This document shows positions 16,733 to 27,433 of a DNA stretch of 64,000 bases, piece by piece (the first letter of the stretch is position 1; each line of letters opens with the position of its first letter). The DNA lies in assembly GCA_024639455.1 (NCBI GenBank), contig JAHEIH010000003.1, positions 21,276 through 85,275 of the forward strand. Direction: 5' to 3'. The notes beneath the pieces are model-generated. The model worked only from the letters and a program-made list of their open reading frames with translations, was not told the origin of the DNA and searched no databases. The translations under genes were made by a program, and so were the position numbers. The stretch is from Cellvibrionales bacterium (GTDB lineage Bacteria; Pseudomonadota; Gammaproteobacteria; Pseudomonadales; JAHEIH01).

Positions 16733-16925
16733 GCTCGTTTCCTCGTTGTTGCTCGGCCTGTTTCGCTTCCGGATCGCCCTTTAAGACTTCACGAAAAGGA
16801 ATGTTGGCCGCATCATCAAAAGATTGTTTACGTTTGCCGCTGTAGGTCCACCAAAAAATAGCCATGAAGGCTAGAAAGGCGAGAACCGTGGCCAGCGAAC
16901 GAAAAATGTTGATATCTAGATCCAT
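16725..16925 (-). CDS. ccoQ: cbb3 oxidase subunit CcoQ
   Basis: A 66-residue small subunit with one membrane helix (about residues 8-28) followed by YSGKRKQSFDDAANIPF. This is the usual CcoQ pattern of a helix, then an aromatic/basic patch and F-D-D-A. CcoQ stabilises the complex. It lies four bases after the stop of ccoO and overlaps ccoP. Confidence 0.93.
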   Translation of the reverse strand: MDLDINIFRSLATVLAFLAFMAIFWWTYSGKRKQSFDDAANIPFREVLKGDPEAKQAEQQRGNEHD

Positions 16926-16929
16926 AGTG

Positions 16930-17550
16930 TTATCGCTTGTATTTCAGCAGCAGACCAAGGTTCTGCAGGTAGGCGACCAACGCGTCGATTTCATACGCGG
17001 GTTGGCCATTGATCATGACGGAGTCGCTGGCGCTAGCGATGTCTTCATCGGTGTAAGGCACGCCAAGTGTTTGCAAGGTAGCAATTTTCTTAGGTGTGTC
17101 CTCAGCGTTAACACGTTGCTCAAACAACCAAGGGAAAGCCGGCATATTTGACTCAGGTACCACGTCGCGAGGGTTGTACAAGTGTGCCTTGTGCCACTCA
17201 TCAGAATAGCGGCCACCGACGCGAGCAAGATCCGGCCCGGTGCGTTTTGAACCCCACAGGAAGGGGTGGTCATAGACGGATTCGCCCGCCACAGAATAAT
17301 GGCCATAGCGCTCGGTTTCAGCACGGAAGGGGCGAATCATCTGCGAGTGGCAGGTGTTGCAACCCTCGCGAATGTAAATATCACGACCTTCTAATTGCAG
17401 TGCGGTCAAAGGTTTCAGGCCTTGGATAGGTTCATTGGTTTGCTTGCTAAAAAATAGCGGAACAATCTCAACCAAGAAACCAAAGCTGATTGCAAATACA
17501 ATGAGCACGACCATCAAGGGGAGGTTCTTTTCGACGAATTCGTGATTCAT
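16930..17550 (-). CDS. ccoO: cbb3 oxidase monohaem subunit CcoO
   Basis: A 206-residue membrane-anchored cytochrome c. One N-terminal helix (about residues 10-32) precedes the haem site CNTCHSQM and the family sequence [32 protein letters not shown] and the Met ligand region SNMPAFPWL follow. It relays electrons from CcoP to CcoN. The start overlaps the ccoN stop as TAATG. Confidence 0.96.
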   Translation of the reverse strand: MNHEFVEKNLPLMVVLIVFAISFGFLVEIVPLFFSKQTNEPIQGLKPLTALQLEGRDIYIREGCNTCHSQMIRPFRAETERYGHYSVAGESVYDHPFLWGSKRTGPDLARVGGRYSDEWHKAHLYNPRDVVPESNMPAFPWLFEQRVNAEDTPKKIATLQTLGVPYTDEDIASASDSVMINGQPAYEIDALVAYLQNLGLLLKYKR

Positions 17551-18983
17551 TAGGCGGCTCCTTTCACAACCAGGGTGTCGCTAGATTTTTCTTCTTGTTG
17601 GATGGTTTTCCACACGTTGTAGGCCATCAGGAACATACCGCCCAAGAAAATTGCGCCACCAATAAAACGTACGATGTAACCGGGATAACTGGCTTCCACT
17701 GATTCCACAAAGCTGTAGGTCAAGGTGCCGTCGGAGTTGTACGCGCGCCACATCAAACCTTGCAGAATGCCGTTCACCCACAGGGCTGCAATGTAAAGCA
17801 CGGTGCCAATGGTCGACATCCAGAAGTGGATATTGATCAGGCGAACGCTGTACATGCCATCTTTGTTGAATAACACGGGGATCAAGTGATAAATAGAGCC
17901 GATACTGATCATGGCTACCCAACCGAGCGCGCCAGAGTGCACGTGACCAATCGTCCAGTCGGTATAGTGCGACATGGCGTTAACGGTTTTGATTGACATC
18001 ATGGGGCCTTCGAAAGTCGACATGCCATAGAAGGACAGCGACACCACCAAGAAACGCAACACAGGGTCGGTGCGCAGTTTGTGCCAGGCGCCTGATAAGG
18101 TCATCATACCGTTGATCATGCCACCCCAGCTGGGAGCCAACAGGATGAGAGACATGATCATACCTAAGCTTTGCGTCCAGTCGGGAAGAGCTGTGTAGTG
18201 AAGGTGGTGAGGGCCGGCCCAAATATAGACGCCAACTAACGCCCAAAAGTGCACGATAGACAGACGATAGCTGTAAACAGGGCGTTCAGCTTGCTTGGGA
18301 ACGAAGTAGTACATCATGCCCAAAAAACCGGCGGTGAGGAAGAAGCCAACGGCATTGTGGCCATACCACCACTGGATCATCGCGTCAGTCGCACCAGCAT
18401 AGGCCGAGTAAGATTTCCACATGCTGACGGGGAGTGCGGCACTGTTAATAAGGTGCAGCACGGCAACGGTCACAATGAACGCGCCAAAGAACCAGTTGGC
18501 TACATAAATGTGGCTGGTTTTGCGCTTGGCAATGGTGCCAAAGAACAAGATCGCGTAAGCCACCCAAACCACAGTGATCAAAATATCGATGGGCCATTCC
18601 AATTCGGCGTATTCCTTTGTGCTGGTGTAGCCTAGGGGAAGAGTGATAGCGGCTAGTACAATGACAAGTTGCCAGCCCCAAAATACGAAACTCGCCAATT
18701 TGTCGGAAAGCAAGCGGGCGTAGCATGTGCGCTGAACGATATATAGCGAGGTGGCCATCAGGGCGCAGCCGCCGAAGGCGAAAATGACCGCGTTGGTATG
18801 CAGCGGACGCAGGCGACCGAAGTGGAACCATTGCAGGTGCATGTTGATGTCGGGCCAGACAAGTTCAGCGGCGATGAAAACACCGACAAACATGCCCACA
18901 ATGCCCCAAACTACAGTCATGATGGCGAATTTCTTCACCACATCCATGCTGTATTCTGGATGTTCAATAGGCGTATGACTCAT
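17550..18983 (-). CDS. ccoN: cbb3 oxidase catalytic subunit CcoN
   Basis: A 477-residue haem-copper oxidase subunit I with about twelve helices. [17 protein letters not shown] contains the low-spin haem and cross-strand histidines. [20 protein letters not shown] contains the CuB/tyrosine helix of C-type oxidases. [17 protein letters not shown] carries the haem b3/b ligand histidines. It reduces O2 with high affinity in low-oxygen conditions. AGGACA precedes the ATG. The upstream Yip1-family gene is only 22 bases away, so they share one transcript. Confidence 0.97.
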   Translation of the reverse strand: MSHTPIEHPEYSMDVVKKFAIMTVVWGIVGMFVGVFIAAELVWPDINMHLQWFHFGRLRPLHTNAVIFAFGGCALMATSLYIVQRTCYARLLSDKLASFVFWGWQLVIVLAAITLPLGYTSTKEYAELEWPIDILITVVWVAYAILFFGTIAKRKTSHIYVANWFFGAFIVTVAVLHLINSAALPVSMWKSYSAYAGATDAMIQWWYGHNAVGFFLTAGFLGMMYYFVPKQAERPVYSYRLSIVHFWALVGVYIWAGPHHLHYTALPDWTQSLGMIMSLILLAPSWGGMINGMMTLSGAWHKLRTDPVLRFLVVSLSFYGMSTFEGPMMSIKTVNAMSHYTDWTIGHVHSGALGWVAMISIGSIYHLIPVLFNKDGMYSVRLINIHFWMSTIGTVLYIAALWVNGILQGLMWRAYNSDGTLTYSFVESVEASYPGYIVRFIGGAIFLGGMFLMAYNVWKTIQQEEKSSDTLVVKGAA

Positions 18984-19005
18984 GAGTGATGTCCTAGTTG
19001 TAAAA

Positions 19006-19605
19006 TTAATCTGTAAACGCGGGAGCGGCGCCCATATCCCAGAGGATCACTGACGCGCCGAGAATGACCACGATGGCCACTAAGCACACAGCAATAATGG
19101 CGCTTGAAAACAAGAAGCCACGCTCTTCGGGGATTTGCATCACGCGGGGGATGCCGATGTAGAGCAGGTAGGTTGACCAGCTAACTGCGATAATGCCGAC
19201 GGTAAAATCGACAATTAATTGGGGGGTGATGCCCACTATTCCCGCCAGGAATAAGGGGGTCGCCGTTAAGCCGGCGATACGAACACCCTTGGTCAATGAT
19301 GAGTCTGCGCCGTAAGTCGCCGACATCCAGTGAATGAACCAACCAATACCGAAAATGGCGCCAACTTGAGCGAAGTAGAAAAGTGGAATCATGCGGTTAG
19401 CGCTTTCTGTGGTCAGTTTTGTGGGTAGGCCGTCGCCCACCGTCCATCCCACTTGGGTAGTGCCATAATAAAAAGCGGCGGCGGGAATGATGGCCAATAA
19501 CACGCTGTAGATCATGCCGAGGTCGGCAGCATCATTAGGCATTTTGGCGACGTTATCCCACGTCGACTTAGGACTAAGTAAAATACTGATCAGGTATTTG
19601 AACAT
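19006..19605 (-). CDS. Yip1-family membrane protein at the head of the cco operon
   Basis: A 199-residue protein with about five hydrophobic helices and the N-terminus [15 protein letters not shown], the W-x-x-V/I pattern of bacterial Yip1-domain proteins. No function is established for these. It is the first gene behind the predicted FNR-type promoter and sits 22 bases before ccoN. It should therefore be made with the cbb3 oxidase under low oxygen. A role in oxidase assembly or membrane adaptation is inference from position only. Confidence 0.8.
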   Translation of the reverse strand: MFKYLISILLSPKSTWDNVAKMPNDAADLGMIYSVLLAIIPAAAFYYGTTQVGWTVGDGLPTKLTTESANRMIPLFYFAQVGAIFGIGWFIHWMSATYGADSSLTKGVRIAGLTATPLFLAGIVGITPQLIVDFTVGIIAVSWSTYLLYIGIPRVMQIPEERGFLFSSAIIAVCLVAIVVILGASVILWDMGAAPAFTD

Positions 19606-19637
19606 TGTCTTTCCTCAGACAGATTTAGAAATTTGAG

Positions 19638-19686
19638 CAAATGGATTGTAAAAGCTGAAACGCGTGGTCGACTTGACGCATATCAA
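19638..19686 (-). promoter_or_regulatory. Class II FNR/Anr-dependent promoter of the cco operon
   Basis: TTGACGCATATCAA at 19673-19686 matches the FNR box TTGAT-N4-ATCAA at nine of ten positions. On the minus strand a TACAAT -10 element lies at 19645-19650, giving a start near 19638. The distance from the box centre (19679.5) to that start is about 41.5 bases, the class II geometry in which FNR replaces -35 recognition. The regulator gene itself ends 17 bases to the right. Confidence 0.85.
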
Positions 19687-19703
19687 ACCGACCGATGTTG
19701 TTG

Positions 19704-20477
19704 CTATTTAATACCGGCGATTTCACGAATTTTTTCCATGTCGCTAATTTTGAGTTCTTTGTTTTGTAGCTCGATGACGCCTTGCTTCGAGAATTTCGAT
19801 AAAATACGGCTCACTGTTTCGATGGTCAGGCCAAGGTAGTTGGCAATATCGGTGCGCGACATGGGCAATCTAAATTCTGTCGCGGAAAACTTGCGGCGTA
19901 CGTTGCGAGCTGAGAGGCTCAGTATCAAAGCGGCGATCCGCTCATCGGCGGAGTTTTTACCCAACCAACTAATCAGTCTTTGGTCGTTGGCTATTTCTCG
20001 GCTCATTAGCTGCATGAAGTGGCGTTGCAGTGAGGGCAATTCGTTGCTGAGTATGCCTAGCGAGTCATAAGGGATTTCGCATACCGCGCTGCGCTCTAGA
20101 GCGACCGCCGAGCTGGCGTGAGAAAAGTCAGAAATACCGTCCATGCCGAAAATTTCGCCAGGCATGTAAAAACCATTGATTTGCTCTTTGCCACTGGGGG
20201 ATAGACTGTAGGTTTTGATTGTGCCTGAGCGAACGGCAAAGATGGATTTGAAATTGTCGCCTTGATTAAACAGGTGGTGTCCTTTGTCAATGGGACGCGA
20301 GCGCAATACGATGTTATCGATTTGCTCAATATCTTCAGTGCTGACGGCGATGGGGAGACACAGACTGCCAAGGCGACAATTGCTACAGCTGGCTCGATGG
20401 TCATGATCACAAGTGACGTCTTTGACGGATATATCGCTGGCAAGAATGTTCATTGCATCGTCCTGTTGCTGAGACAT
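19704..20477 (-). CDS. anr: FNR/Anr-type oxygen-sensing regulator
   Basis: A 257-residue Crp/FNR-family activator. The N-terminus carries Cys31, Cys34 and Cys40 in CSNCRLGSLC (CX2CX5C), plus an internal Cys in AVCEIPYD, the four ligands of the oxygen-labile [4Fe-4S] cluster. A cyclic-nucleotide-like beta roll follows. The C-terminal HTH (SRTDIANYLGLTIETVSRIL) has the E-x-x-S-R recognition residues that read TTGAT half-sites. A matching box lies just downstream, before the Yip1-cco operon. It probably also controls other low-oxygen genes elsewhere. Confidence 0.95.
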   Translation of the reverse strand: MSQQQDDAMNILASDISVKDVTCDHDHRASCSNCRLGSLCLPIAVSTEDIEQIDNIVLRSRPIDKGHHLFNQGDNFKSIFAVRSGTIKTYSLSPSGKEQINGFYMPGEIFGMDGISDFSHASSAVALERSAVCEIPYDSLGILSNELPSLQRHFMQLMSREIANDQRLISWLGKNSADERIAALILSLSARNVRRKFSATEFRLPMSRTDIANYLGLTIETVSRILSKFSKQGVIELQNKELKISDMEKIREIAGIK

Positions 20478-20573
20478 ATTAGTAATTCCTTAAATAATAA
20501 ACATCTAAACTAAATATTGCTAGCTAAAACTTTCGCTAAAATCGAAATTAAAAAGGCATTTATATTCGGTTTA

Positions 20574-21515
20574 TTAGAATAAAGTCGACTCTTTCCAAAG
20601 CATGCCGAGTACCTGTTGGCCATCTCGAATCTTTCTTATTTGTTCGAATAACGTAACTGCCTCAGTATAGTTGCTTGTCAGATAATTCAACCATTGTTTC
20701 ATCCGGTTGGCGGTATAGCGCGGTTCGTAGGTGTCTATGGTGTATTCTTGAAATCGAATAAGTAAGGGAATGATGTCACGCCATGCCATGCGTTCGCCGC
20801 CATGAACAATTTGCGACGCTAATCCAGGGTTGGCCACCATGCCGCGGCCAATCATGACGTCTTCGCAGCCGCTGACTTCACGACAGCGATGAAATTGTTC
20901 TGGGGTCCACACTTCGCCGTTGGCAATCAAAGGGATGTCTATGGCGTTGCGCAAGGCGGCTAAATCTTCCCAGTACGCAGGGGGCTTGTAGCCGTCCGTT
21001 TTGGTGCGGGCGTGCACCACTAATTCTGTCGCGCCACCATCGTTACAGGCTAGGGCATTTTCCATGGCCAATAATTTATCGGCATAGCCAAGGCGCATTT
21101 TGGCGGTCACCGGGACATGGTTTGGCACGGCGCGGCGAATGGCGCTGACAACGTTATAGAGGCGCTCTGGCGTGCGCAGAAGGGCGGCGCCTCCGTCACT
21201 ATTATTCACTGTTTTGGCGGGGCAACCGAAGTTGAGATCGATCCCGAGTGCGCCCATTTCGGCGGCGCGCACCGCATTGGCGGCCATGCAGTCAGGGTCA
21301 CTACCCAAAAGTTGCACATAAACAGGTGTGCCGACAGGCGTCTTGCAACCATTGGCTAATTCTGGGCAAAGCCTCAGGTAGGTTTTTTTGGGGAGTAGGG
21401 TGCTGGTGACCCGGACGAATTCAGTGACGCAGCGGTCAATGCCGCCAAAGGTTGTCAGCATGTCACGCATAGTGTGATCGACTACCCCTTCCATTGGGGC
21501 CAACAAGATTCGCAA
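20574..21515 (-). CDS. dusC: tRNA-dihydrouridine synthase DusC
   Basis: An FMN enzyme that reduces a uridine in tRNA (U16 in E. coli). The barrel starts RILLAPMEGVVDHTMRD, and the catalytic Cys lies in DLNFGCPAKTVN. ITEFVRV-like (VTEFVRV), VVHARTK, PLIANGE and MIGRGMV follow the DusC pattern closely. The frame is open back to 21674, but that region has no ribosome site and overlaps the ndk promoter region. The TTG at 21515 has GGAG six bases upstream and gives the expected short N-terminus, so I place the start there (313 residues). It is divergent from ndk. Confidence 0.88.
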   Translation of the reverse strand: MRILLAPMEGVVDHTMRDMLTTFGGIDRCVTEFVRVTSTLLPKKTYLRLCPELANGCKTPVGTPVYVQLLGSDPDCMAANAVRAAEMGALGIDLNFGCPAKTVNNSDGGAALLRTPERLYNVVSAIRRAVPNHVPVTAKMRLGYADKLLAMENALACNDGGATELVVHARTKTDGYKPPAYWEDLAALRNAIDIPLIANGEVWTPEQFHRCREVSGCEDVMIGRGMVANPGLASQIVHGGERMAWRDIIPLLIRFQEYTIDTYEPRYTANRMKQWLNYLTSNYTEAVTLFEQIRKIRDGQQVLGMLWKESTLF

Positions 21516-21717
21516 TGCACGCTCCAAGGCTAGGTTTTGTTGTGGTGAATTGTAACACGCAAAAGCGTTAATCGTGGTGCCTTGAAGGAGTGAAAATAAA
21601 ACTGATTTTGTAAGTTTAGGCTTTGCTAATACGGCCTGAGTCGCGTAAAATTGCCGCCTTTTAAAGCCCGCCAAAAGCGGTAGTGTTTTTTAACTTCTAG
21701 GCTTGGAGACAACTTAC

Positions 21718-22146
21718 ATGGCCATCGAACGTACGCTTTCAATCGTTAAACCCGACGCAGTTGCAAAAAATGTTATCGGCGAAATCTACAGCCGCTTCGA
21801 AAAAGCGGGTCTGCAAATCGTTGCTTCTAAAATGTTGCACCTGTCTCGCGAGCAAGCTGAAGGCTTCTACGCTGAGCACAAAGAGCGCCCTTTCTTTGGT
21901 GCCCTCGTTGATTTCATGACCTCTGGTCCTGTGACTGTGCAAGTGTTGGAAGGCGAGAATGCTGTTCTGAAAAACCGCGAACTGATGGGTGCTACTAACC
22001 CTAAAGAAGCGGAAGCCGGCACCATCCGCGCTGACTTCGCTGAGTCTATCGACGCTAACGCTGTGCATGGTTCAGATTCAACCACCTCTGCTGCGCGCGA
22101 AGTTGCTTACTTCTTTGCTGATAACGAGATTTGCCCGCGCGGTTAA
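21718..22146 (+). CDS. ndk: Nucleoside diphosphate kinase
   Basis: A 142-residue enzyme that moves the gamma phosphate between nucleoside triphosphates and diphosphates. [14 protein letters not shown], the active-site His in NAVHGSDS and the C-terminal [11 protein letters not shown] are fully typical. The start at 21718 (MAIERTLS) is preceded by TTGGAGAC. A longer frame from 21703 is less likely. It begins the rightward block that runs to der. Confidence 0.97.
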   Translation: MAIERTLSIVKPDAVAKNVIGEIYSRFEKAGLQIVASKMLHLSREQAEGFYAEHKERPFFGALVDFMTSGPVTVQVLEGENAVLKNRELMGATNPKEAEAGTIRADFAESIDANAVHGSDSTTSAAREVAYFFADNEICPRG

Positions 22147-22165
22147 TGTCGAGTGAGGTTTTTCG

Positions 22166-23305
22166 GTGAGTACTGCTAAGGTCAACTTGCTGGGATTAAG
22201 CCCAGCGAAAATGGAAGCCTTCTTCGCGGATCTCGGCGAAAAACCTTTCCGTGCCCGTCAGGTGTTGAAGTGGGTCCACCACCGCGGTGTGATTGATTTT
22301 GACGCCATGACGGACGTGTCCAAAGCACTCCGCGAGAAACTCGCCGATGTCGCTGAAATTCGCCCCCCTGAAATGCTATCTCAAGCCGATTCTAAAGACG
22401 GTACCCGTAAATGGGTTATCCGCGTTGGTGAAAATAGCATGGTTGAGACCGTCTACATTCCCGAGGGTGAACGCGGCACTTTGTGTGTGTCGTCTCAGGT
22501 GGGTTGTAGCTTAGATTGCAGTTTCTGTTCTACCGGCAAACAGGGCTTTCAACGCGACCTGAGTGCCGCTGAAATCATTGGCCAAGTATGGTTGGCTAAT
22601 AATTCTTTTAATAGTTTCGGTACGACCAAAGGTCGCGCCGTGACCAATGTCGTCATGATGGGAATGGGCGAACCGCTCCTTAATTTCGACAATGTCGTCG
22701 ACGCCATGATATTAATGATGGATGACAACGCCTATGGTATTTCTAAACGCCGAGTGACCTTGTCGACATCGGGCGTAGTACCCGCGCTGGATAAATTGGC
22801 TGCGGTGTCAGAAGCCTCATTGGCGATTTCACTGCATGCGCCCAATGATGAATTGCGCAACCAGTTGGTACCCATCAACAAGAAATACCCCATTGCGGAA
22901 CTACTGCGTTCTGCCTACGAATACATCGGTGGTCAAAGTGATACCCGCCGAGTAGTAACTGTTGAGTACACCTTAATAGCTGGTGTTAATGATCAACCTG
23001 CTCACGCGCGTGAGTTAGCGCAATTACTTGCGGATTTCCCTTGTAAGATCAATCTGATACCCTTTAACCCGTTTCCTGGCTCAGGTTACGAACGCCCCAG
23101 TCGCAATGCGGTGCAGCGCTTTTGGGAATCGTTGACCAAAGCTGGATTTGTGGTCACAGTGCGTAAAACTCGTGGCGAAGATATCGACGGGGCATGTGGT
23201 CAGTTAGTGGGTAACTTCCAAGATAAGACGCGCCGCAGTGAGCGCTACAAACAACAACTGGGAAAGAATAATGATGAACAGGTGGTTCGCATTATCAATG
23301 ACTAA
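22166..23305 (+). CDS. rlmN: Dual-specificity RNA methyltransferase RlmN
   Basis: A 379-residue radical SAM enzyme that methylates C2 of A2503 in 23S rRNA and A37 in tRNAs. The radical SAM cluster motif is [14 protein letters not shown] (CX3CX2C). [12 protein letters not shown] and the catalytic C-terminal Cys in DGACGQL are present. It starts with GTG 19 bases after ndk. Its 3' end overlaps the next gene. Confidence 0.96.
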   Translation: MSTAKVNLLGLSPAKMEAFFADLGEKPFRARQVLKWVHHRGVIDFDAMTDVSKALREKLADVAEIRPPEMLSQADSKDGTRKWVIRVGENSMVETVYIPEGERGTLCVSSQVGCSLDCSFCSTGKQGFQRDLSAAEIIGQVWLANNSFNSFGTTKGRAVTNVVMMGMGEPLLNFDNVVDAMILMMDDNAYGISKRRVTLSTSGVVPALDKLAAVSEASLAISLHAPNDELRNQLVPINKKYPIAELLRSAYEYIGGQSDTRRVVTVEYTLIAGVNDQPAHARELAQLLADFPCKINLIPFNPFPGSGYERPSRNAVQRFWESLTKAGFVVTVRKTRGEDIDGACGQLVGNFQDKTRRSERYKQQLGKNNDEQVVRIIND

Positions 23306-24068
23306 GCGCTTCACGCCTGTGCTGCGCAAAGCCGCGATGTTGCTATTAATCGCTGGATTGGTGGCGTGTGGTGGTGCCAGTAACGTAAAAACTAACGAGC
23401 CAACTAACCCAGAAGTTCTTCATAAAAAAATTCAGCTTGGTAAGAGCTACATTCAAAACGGCAATTTTGAACGCGCGCGTTTTCATTTGCGCGATGCCTT
23501 GAAGATGGCTCCTGAGTCTGCCGAAGTCCACGATGCGTTGGCCTTGATGTTCATGGCAACCGACGAAATGGCCTTGGCCGATGACTATTTTCAAAAGTCA
23601 CTCAGTCGCGAGCCGAATAATTCGCGCTATCGCAACAACTACGCCTCTTTCTTGCTGTCGCAGCAACGCTTTGCCGATGCCGCCTCGCAGTTTCAGCGCG
23701 TCGTGGATGATGTTCTCTATGAAAACAGAACTGACGCGATGGTGTCATTGGCCGTGTGCAAACGCGAATTAGACGATAGCGCGGCGGCAGCTGACCTCTT
23801 TGCTAAGGTGTTGCGCTTCAATCGCTTGCATCCGGTAGCTCTGTATTACACCAGTCTGATGCACTACGACGCTGGTAGCATCAGCATGGCTTACAACTAT
23901 TGGCAGCGTCTCAATATGAGCAGTAGCGAGAGTGCCGCGAGTTTGCTGTTAGGTATTAAAATAGCCGAAGCTCAGGGTAGGCAAAACGACGCTGCCTCGA
24001 TGGCTATAAAATTATCCAGCTTGTTTGGTAATTCAGTGGAGTATCGCGAATATCAGAACGGCCATTAA
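23271..24068 (+). CDS. pilW: Type IV pilus lipoprotein PilW/PilF (TPR)
   Basis: An outer-membrane lipoprotein with a signal peptide ending [10 protein letters not shown] (lipobox LVAC) and several tetratricopeptide repeats (for example [20 protein letters not shown]). In Pseudomonas, PilF/PilW pilots the PilQ secretin. Possible starts are the paired ATGs at 23271/23274, behind GGGAAAG, or ATG 23298. All overlap rlmN, indicating coupling. No other pilus gene is in the window, but this position between rlmN and rodZ is conserved in pseudomonads. Confidence 0.88.
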   Translation: MMNRWFALSMTKRFTPVLRKAAMLLLIAGLVACGGASNVKTNEPTNPEVLHKKIQLGKSYIQNGNFERARFHLRDALKMAPESAEVHDALALMFMATDEMALADDYFQKSLSREPNNSRYRNNYASFLLSQQRFADAASQFQRVVDDVLYENRTDAMVSLAVCKRELDDSAAAADLFAKVLRFNRLHPVALYYTSLMHYDAGSISMAYNYWQRLNMSSSESAASLLLGIKIAEAQGRQNDAASMAIKLSSLFGNSVEYREYQNGH

Positions 24069-24102
24069 CCCCATCTAAAAATAACAAAAAAGGACAACAA
24101 AG

Positions 24103-24996
24103 ATGAGTGATGACAACATCACCGAAGTACCACCCACGCCAGGCGAGCTGCTAAAGGCAGGTCGTGAAGCCAAGGGTCTGAGCTTGGAAGACGTCAGCGA
24201 TTCATTACATATTTTGCTGTCGAACCTGCGCGCCATCGAGGAAGACCGGTTTGACGATGTGCTCAAGGGCACGACTTTCGTACGTGGCTATATTCGCCGC
24301 TATGCTGAGCACCTGGGCTTGGATGCTGAACATATTGTTAGTATTTTCAATAGCCGCTATGCACCCGCAGAAACGAAGGTGGCCGGGCACGTCGTGAAAA
24401 AGCCAGCGCGTTTGGCGAAGACCCATGTCGTTATGGCAAGCAAGGGCTCACGTAAAGGCGTCAAATTCGTACTTAGCGTATTGTTAGTGCTGGCGCTGTT
24501 GGTTGGTTTGGTCGGTGTAGTAGTGCAACTCGGGTTGTTAGAGAAGTTTTTTACCAGTGAACCAGCCACGGCAAGCCAGCCAGCGCTGTTGAAATTGCCT
24601 GAGGAGCAGCCAGTGCCAGCATTGGTTGATCCAGAAAGTGAAGCCACCCGCGAGGCGGGTGTGAATGCGCCGGGGCAAGATCAGGAAAAGGTGTCGGTGG
24701 GTGATGTTGTTCCTTCTGAAAGGGTTCCTGATGCCGCGGCTGACAGTGAACCCGTTGTTCTGCGTGATCGATTGAATTTTGAACTTAGCGGCGATAGCTG
24801 GATCGAAGTACGCGACGCCAGTGGCGAGCGCTTGTTCGCCGACTTGGTGCGAGAGGGGCGCCAGCTGAGTTTGGACGGCGATGCGCCTTTTAGTGTCATC
24901 ATTGGTGATGGCCGTGGCGTTGCTTTGAGTTACAATGGGCGCCCGTTGAATTATAGCTATGCCCGCAACGGCTATGCGGAAATTACAGTACCTTAA
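24103..24996 (+). CDS. rodZ: Cell-shape protein RodZ
   Basis: A 297-residue bitopic protein with an N-terminal helix-turn-helix ([19 protein letters not shown]), which binds MreB in E. coli. A basic juxtamembrane stretch and one membrane helix (about residues 124-147) follow. A Pro/Glu-rich periplasmic linker leads to a C-terminal DUF4115 beta domain ([18 protein letters not shown]). It lies between pilW and ispG in conserved order. Confidence 0.93.
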   Translation: MSDDNITEVPPTPGELLKAGREAKGLSLEDVSDSLHILLSNLRAIEEDRFDDVLKGTTFVRGYIRRYAEHLGLDAEHIVSIFNSRYAPAETKVAGHVVKKPARLAKTHVVMASKGSRKGVKFVLSVLLVLALLVGLVGVVVQLGLLEKFFTSEPATASQPALLKLPEEQPVPALVDPESEATREAGVNAPGQDQEKVSVGDVVPSERVPDAAADSEPVVLRDRLNFELSGDSWIEVRDASGERLFADLVREGRQLSLDGDAPFSVIIGDGRGVALSYNGRPLNYSYARNGYAEITVP

Positions 24997-25007
24997 ACGA
25001 GAGAATT

Positions 25008-26120
25008 ATGCAGTTTACTTCGCCGATTACGCGTCGAAAATCACGTCAAATCATGGTGGGCAACGTGCCTGTGGGTGGCGACGCCCCCATTTCAGTACAG
25101 AGTATGACCAATACCGAGACCTGTGATGTGGCGGCAACCGTGGGCCAGATTCAAGCTTTGGCGGACGTCGGTGCTGACATCGTGCGTGTTTCAGTGCCCT
25201 CTATGGAGGCTGCCGAGGCCTTTAAACTGATCAAACAGCAGTCGCCTGTACCGTTGGTGGCGGACATCCACTTTGATTACAAAATTGCCCTTAAAGTTGC
25301 CGAATACGGTGTTGACTGCCTACGCATTAATCCGGGCAATATTGGCCGTGAGGATCGTGTGCGCGAAGTGGTTGAAGCCGCTCGTCACCGCGGCATTCCC
25401 ATCCGCATTGGTGTTAATGCAGGCTCTTTGGAAAAGGATCTACAGAAAAAATACGGCGAGCCGACACCGGCGGCATTGGTGGAGTCGGCGATGCGCCATA
25501 TCGACATTTTAGATCGCATGAATTTTCCCGATTTCAAACTCAGTTTGAAAGCGTCGGATGTTTTCATGACCGTGGCGGCCTACCGTCAAATTGCTAGTCA
25601 AATTGAACAGCCTCTCCACCTTGGTATCACCGAGGCAGGTGGTCTTCGCTCGGGTACGGTTAAGTCTTCAGTCGGTCTTGGTATGTTACTTATGGATGGT
25701 ATTGGCGACACCTTGCGCGTGTCGTTGGCGGCCGATCCAGTGCAAGAAATCAAAGTAGGTTTCGATATTTTGCGCAGTCTTAAATTGCGCACCAAAGGCA
25801 TTAACTTTATTGCCTGTCCCAGTTGTTCAAGACAAAACTTCGATGTGGTGAAAACCATGAATGAGTTGGAGTCGCGCTTGGATGACGTCAATACCACCCT
25901 CGACGTGGCGGTGATTGGTTGTGTGGTTAACGGCCCGGGCGAAGCCCGTGAAGCCGATATCGGCTTGACCGGTGGAACCCCCAATAACTTGATATACGTC
26001 GACGGTAAACCCAATACTAAACAGGTCAATGATGGCTTGGTGGATCGTCTTGAAAGTATGATTCGCCAGCGCGTCGCGGAAAAAGAAGCCGCCGACAAAG
26101 ACCTCATCGCGAAGCAATAA
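25008..26120 (+). CDS. ispG: 4-hydroxy-3-methylbut-2-enyl diphosphate synthase
   Basis: A 370-residue [4Fe-4S] enzyme of the non-mevalonate isoprenoid pathway that converts MEcPP to HMBPP. It has a TIM-barrel start ([15 protein letters not shown]). The cluster ligands are the two Cys of [11 protein letters not shown] and the Cys in [10 protein letters not shown], with the conserved Glu. It begins 11 bases after rodZ and is followed 15 bases later by hisS. Confidence 0.97.
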   Translation: MQFTSPITRRKSRQIMVGNVPVGGDAPISVQSMTNTETCDVAATVGQIQALADVGADIVRVSVPSMEAAEAFKLIKQQSPVPLVADIHFDYKIALKVAEYGVDCLRINPGNIGREDRVREVVEAARHRGIPIRIGVNAGSLEKDLQKKYGEPTPAALVESAMRHIDILDRMNFPDFKLSLKASDVFMTVAAYRQIASQIEQPLHLGITEAGGLRSGTVKSSVGLGMLLMDGIGDTLRVSLAADPVQEIKVGFDILRSLKLRTKGINFIACPSCSRQNFDVVKTMNELESRLDDVNTTLDVAVIGCVVNGPGEAREADIGLTGGTPNNLIYVDGKPNTKQVNDGLVDRLESMIRQRVAEKEAADKDLIAKQ

Positions 26121-26135
26121 ACCGGAAAAATTAAC

Positions 26136-27422
26136 GTGGCAAAAATTACCGCCATCCGTGGCATGAACGACAATTTGCCTGGCCAAACTGTGCGCTGGCA
26201 ATACCTTGAATCGACGCTGGCGCGCATCTTGACCAGCTATAATTACGACGAAATTCGCTTCCCCGTGCTTGAGCGCACTGAGTTGTTTAAACGCTCGATC
26301 GGCGAGGTGACAGATATCGTTGAAAAAGAAATGTATACCTTCGACGACCGCAACGGCGACAGCCTTACGCTGCGCCCTGAAGGTACCGCTTGCTGTGTGC
26401 GCGCATGTGAAGAGCACGGCTTGCTTTACAATCAAACCCAACGTTTGTGGTACATGGGCCCCATGTTCCGTTACGAACGCCCCCAAAAAGGCCGCCTGCG
26501 ACAGTTTCACCAACTCGGTGTTGAAACGTTTGGTATGCAGGGGCCTGATATCGACGCCGAAGTGATTTTGATCTCGGCGCGGTTTTGGCGCGAACTGGGC
26601 ATCGGCGAGCATTTAACCTTACAGTTAAACACCATTGGTAGCGCTGTTAATCGCCGAGACTACGGTGCGGCGCTGGTGGAATACCTTTCTAACCGCAAGT
26701 CAGAGCTCGATGAAGATAGCCAACGTCGCCTCGAAAGTAACCCGTTGCGCATCCTTGATAGCAAAGACCCCAATACCCAGGCTCTGCTGGATGATGCGCC
26801 CAAATTACACGATTATATCGATGCTGAAAGCATGGCTCATTTTCAAGGTGTGTGTGACATACTGGACGCCTGCGGTGTGTCGTATGAAATTAACCAACGC
26901 CTCGTGCGTGGCTTAGATTACTACTGCAACACCGTGTTCGAATGGGTGACTGATCAACTAGGCGCGCAAGGTACGGTGTGTGCCGGTGGTCGCTACGATG
27001 GTTTGGTGAAACAGTTGGGCGGACGAGATACCCCCGCGGTGGGTTTTGCCATGGGAATTGAGCGCTGCACCTTGTTGTTAGAAACCCTCAATGCCTACCC
27101 CGATAACGTCGATGCGGGCCCAGATGTATTCGTGATGTTACCCGATGACAAGGTAGGCGTTCAATTAATGGCGTTGGTTGAAGGTTTGCGCCAAGCCCTG
27201 CCTGGCGTACAATGTGTCGCCAACTGTGGTGGTGGCTCCTTTAAGAGCCAAATGAAGCGCGCCGACAAAAGTGGTGCGCGCTTCGCGGTGATTGTCGGCG
27301 AGCGCGAACTGGCTGACAATACTGTATTAATTAAACCTTTACGTGACGCCTCGCTAGAGCAGCAAACCGTGTCGCGTGAAAATATGGCAAATGCCCTGCA
27401 AGCCTTGCTGGCACAGCAATAA
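26136..27422 (+). CDS. hisS: Histidyl-tRNA synthetase
   Basis: A 428-residue class II synthetase. Class II motif 2 is visible as [17 protein letters not shown]. The histidine-specific sequences [15 protein letters not shown] and AGGRYDGLV are present, with a C-terminal anticodon-binding domain. The gene starts with GTG. Length is normal for the family. Confidence 0.97.
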   Translation: MAKITAIRGMNDNLPGQTVRWQYLESTLARILTSYNYDEIRFPVLERTELFKRSIGEVTDIVEKEMYTFDDRNGDSLTLRPEGTACCVRACEEHGLLYNQTQRLWYMGPMFRYERPQKGRLRQFHQLGVETFGMQGPDIDAEVILISARFWRELGIGEHLTLQLNTIGSAVNRRDYGAALVEYLSNRKSELDEDSQRRLESNPLRILDSKDPNTQALLDDAPKLHDYIDAESMAHFQGVCDILDACGVSYEINQRLVRGLDYYCNTVFEWVTDQLGAQGTVCAGGRYDGLVKQLGGRDTPAVGFAMGIERCTLLLETLNAYPDNVDAGPDVFVMLPDDKVGVQLMALVEGLRQALPGVQCVANCGGGSFKSQMKRADKSGARFAVIVGERELADNTVLIKPLRDASLEQQTVSRENMANALQALLAQQ

Positions 27423-27433
27423 CGGAGAATATT

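Noticed and set aside
20574..21674. Long form of DusC starting at 21674
   Set aside because: The extra 53 residues match nothing in the family and lie in the ndk promoter region; a TTG with a good ribosome site gives the normal N-terminus.
25827..26612. 261-residue antisense open frame across ispG and hisS
   Set aside because: It spans the boundary of two confidently identified genes on the other strand and shows no domain of its own.
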